Assembly (NCBI GenBank): GCA_902475865.1
Contig: CABSBK010000004.1
Location: 1 to 14,859 of the forward strand
Direction: 5' to 3'
Source: an uncultured Collinsella sp.
GTDB taxonomy: Bacteria; Actinomycetota; Coriobacteriia; Coriobacteriales; Coriobacteriaceae
Length of the DNA: 14,859 bases
Position numbers and translations under genes: made by a program. The notes under the pieces are model-generated. The model was not told the DNA's origin and did not search any database. It saw nothing but the letters and a program-made list of their open reading frames with translations. Below, piece after piece: positions 13,361 through 14,859 of the stretch (position 1 is the first letter of the stretch; every line of letters begins with the position of its first letter).

Positions 13361-14530
13361 ATGGCTGAGTTCATTAACAGGGATTTGCATGAGTTGCTCA
13401 TTCGCATGGCAGGCTGGTTTCCTGTTGTGTCGTTGACAGGGCCTAGGCAGAGCGGTAAGTCTACGCTGGTTCGGCATACCTTTCCCGACTATTCCTACGT
13501 CACGCTTGAGGACCCTCAAACGAGGCGCGCGGCCTTGGAGGATCCGGTGAGTTTTATCCGCAACCGAAAGGGCGGACTCATCATCGATGAGGCGCAATAC
13601 GCCCCGGATTTGTTTTCAATGATCCAGGTTGTTTCGGATGAGCGGGGAGACGCCGGTCAATACATCCTTACAGGCTCGCAAAACTTTTTGATGATGAAAA
13701 GCATCGGGCAGTCTCTTGCCGGGCGAGTCGGGATCTTGAAATTGCTGCCATTATCGTTTCGAGAAGCGGAGAGGGGCCAGCAGGGGCAGCTGGAAGTGGA
13801 TTTGTTCGCGCTCGAAGGGGGATACCCTCGCCTGCGTTCCGCCGGAATGCCGTCCTCGGTTTATTTTCCCAGCTATATCGATACCTATGTTGAGCGCGAT
13901 GTTGTGGGCTTGCTTGATGTGCGCAATAAGGCGGAGTTTCATAAGTTTCTGTCCATAATTGCTCAGAGCGTCGGTGCCCTCATCAATATATCCTCGCTTT
14001 CTCGAGATACGGGCGTGAGCGTATCGACCATTAAAAGCTGGTTGTCCATCCTGGAGCAGAGCTACCTGACGTTTTCGCTGCAGCCCTATTATGCAAATGC
14101 CAAGAAGCGTCTAACTAAAACGCCCAAGCTCTATTTTTACGACACGGGGCTGCTCTGCTACTTGCTCAAAATTGGATCACTGGAGCAACTATTGGAGAGC
14201 CCTTATCTGGGGGCCGTTTTCGAAAACCTCATCGTTTCCGAAACGGCGAAGAGCCATCTCAACGTGGGCGAGAATCCCGAGCTGTATTTCTATAGGGACG
14301 ACAGCAAGCGTGAAATCGATTTGCTCGACTGTACAAACTCAGGGAGTCCCAAGGCTATCGAAATAAAATCATCCAGAACGTATCACGATAAGTACGCCCG
14401 CCATCTACAGACTGTATGCGATGAGATCGACATTGCAAAAGATGCGCGCTATGTTGTAGCCCGCGTGGACTCAACGTATGAGTCGAAAGACTGTAGTGTG
14501 GTTTCGGCGCGTGATTGGCTTTTACGATAA
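13361..14530 (+). CDS. AAA-type ATPase with DUF4143 C-terminal domain
   Basis: The 389-residue protein has an N-terminal AAA_14 domain: Walker A GPRQSGKST (27-35), Walker B GLIIDEAQ (72-79) and the sensor-like LTGSQ (103-107). The middle contains a winged-helix-like stretch (ISSLSRDTGVSVSTIKSWL, about 210-228). The C-terminal DUF4143 region includes FYDTGLLCYLL (259-269), FENLI (287-291) and REIDLL...EIKSS (317-338), with D320, E334 and K336 arranged like a PD-(D/E)xK nuclease core. This family is widespread in anaerobes, and its role is not established. The start is set at ATG 13361 because AAGGGG lies 7 nt upstream; a GTG at 13286 would overlap the iterons. It is a single-gene unit with lower GC than the neighbours, possibly acquired. 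Confidence 0.88.
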   Translation: MAEFINRDLHELLIRMAGWFPVVSLTGPRQSGKSTLVRHTFPDYSYVTLEDPQTRRAALEDPVSFIRNRKGGLIIDEAQYAPDLFSMIQVVSDERGDAGQYILTGSQNFLMMKSIGQSLAGRVGILKLLPLSFREAERGQQGQLEVDLFALEGGYPRLRSAGMPSSVYFPSYIDTYVERDVVGLLDVRNKAEFHKFLSIIAQSVGALINISSLSRDTGVSVSTIKSWLSILEQSYLTFSLQPYYANAKKRLTKTPKLYFYDTGLLCYLLKIGSLEQLLESPYLGAVFENLIVSETAKSHLNVGENPELYFYRDDSKREIDLLDCTNSGSPKAIEIKSSRTYHDKYARHLQTVCDEIDIAKDARYVVARVDSTYESKDCSVVSARDWLLR

Positions 14531-14552
14531 CAAGCTCGGCGTATTAACAACA

Positions 14553-14590
14553 GCCGCGAAGGGAACCGGCCCCTTTTTGCGGCGGTTTTT
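14553..14590 (+). terminator. intrinsic terminator after the ATPase gene
   Basis: GCCGC (14553-14557) pairs with GCGGC (14579-14583), the stem extending inward through G.U, A-U and GGG/CCC pairs, and TTTTT follows at 14586-14590. It lies 22 nt after the ATPase stop. Confidence 0.8.
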
Positions 14591-14613
14591 GCCTATCTGG
14601 TGCGTCTTAGATG

Positions 14614-14734
14614 CAAGTGAGTAGACTTATTTGGATATGCCGAGCACACCGCGGCAAATGCTCAATAAAACCGCAGGTCAGAGCTGTGGCGTTTTGGGGC
14701 GTGCTTGGCCTCCTGCAAAAAGCCTACTCACTTG
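14614..14734. repeat. 120-nt nested palindrome
   Basis: CAAGTGAGTAG (14614-14624) and CTACTCACTTG (14724-14734) are perfect 11-bp inverted arms. Inside, GGA/TCC (14633-14635 with 14711-14713) and GCCGAGCAC/GTGCTTGGC (14639-14647 with 14701-14709, one G.U) continue the stem, leaving a loop of about 50 nt. A T-run (14736-14740) follows on the plus strand. It could be a non-coding RNA, a terminator of the plus strand or a small mobile palindrome. Confidence 0.7.
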
Positions 14735-14744
14735 GTTTTTCTGC

Positions 14745-14830
14745 TGGAAGACCGCCGTGAGGGAAGGCAGCTCCCTCGTGGCGGCTGACATTTGCCCAGA
14801 TAAACCCTGCCAAAATAAACCTGTCTACTC
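14745..14830 (-). repeat. dispersed hairpin repeat, copy 2
   Basis: This matches copy 1 (884-976) along the whole block. The stem is 14752-14765 with 14771-14784; two C-G/G-C positions have become U.G and G.U, so base-pairing is preserved. In minus-strand sense it may end a transcript that starts to the right of the window, although its U-tract is poorer (TCTTCC) than that of copy 1. Confidence 0.75.
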
Positions 14831-14859
14831 TTTGAGCCAGAGCCGACACTAATTCAAAT

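Larger units (their letters stand above)
14591..14859. other. gene-free right edge with palindrome and repeat
   Basis: These 269 bp to the window end contain the nested palindrome at 14614-14734 and the second copy of the hairpin repeat (14745-14830). The longest open frame crosses both elements and has no ribosome binding site, so I see no gene. Confidence 0.65.

Noticed and set aside
14631..14852. 73-codon frame at the right edge
   Set aside because: It runs through the nested palindrome and the dispersed repeat without a ribosome binding site.

Overview
The window looks like a chromosomal segment of a high-GC anaerobic gut actinobacterium of the class Coriobacteriia, most like Collinsella. 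This rests on codon choice, on GC-rich hairpin terminators and intergenic palindromes, and on the gene families; it is an inference without a database search. The 15 kb are mainly an agmatine-catabolism locus and a second, paralogous sensor-enzyme-transporter module, flanked by accessory genes.

Left edge (1-980): the C-terminal end of an ABC transporter ATPase, a small secreted protein, then about 320 bp without a gene holding a 15-bp motif repeated four times in alternating orientation and a GC-rich hairpin that fits a minus-strand terminator. Agmatine module (980-6690): a membrane-anchored LuxR-type regulator (aguR-like, minus strand) diverges from ptcA (putrescine carbamoyltransferase), aguD-like (APC agmatine/putrescine exchanger) and aguA (agmatine deiminase), ending at a strong terminator. 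Agmatine would be imported against putrescine, deiminated to N-carbamoylputrescine and phosphorolysed to putrescine plus carbamoyl phosphate. The carbamate kinase (aguC) that normally makes ATP from the latter is not here. The three structural genes use strongly C-ending codons, unlike their neighbours, suggesting high expression. The spacers (133 and 367 nt) are full of hairpins.

Second module (6690-13220): a second APC exchanger gene (aguD paralogue) with a leader that looks like a terminator/antiterminator switch; a 63-aa minus-strand protein of unknown function with an excellent ribosome binding site; a second membrane-anchored LuxR regulator; then a YtcJ-like metal-dependent amidohydrolase and a MATE exporter closed by a perfect 16-bp-stem terminator. 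The layout (membrane sensor, hydrolase, exporter) mirrors the agmatine module and suggests an uncharacterised small-molecule amide or amine degradation or detoxification pathway.

Right edge (13220-14859): an AAA/DUF4143 ATPase with a nuclease-like C-terminus, preceded by three 13-bp iterons at exactly 23-bp spacing, then a terminator, a 120-nt nested palindrome and a second copy of the roughly 85-bp hairpin-bearing repeat found near 890-976. No tRNA, rRNA, CRISPR array, integrase or transposase gene was seen.
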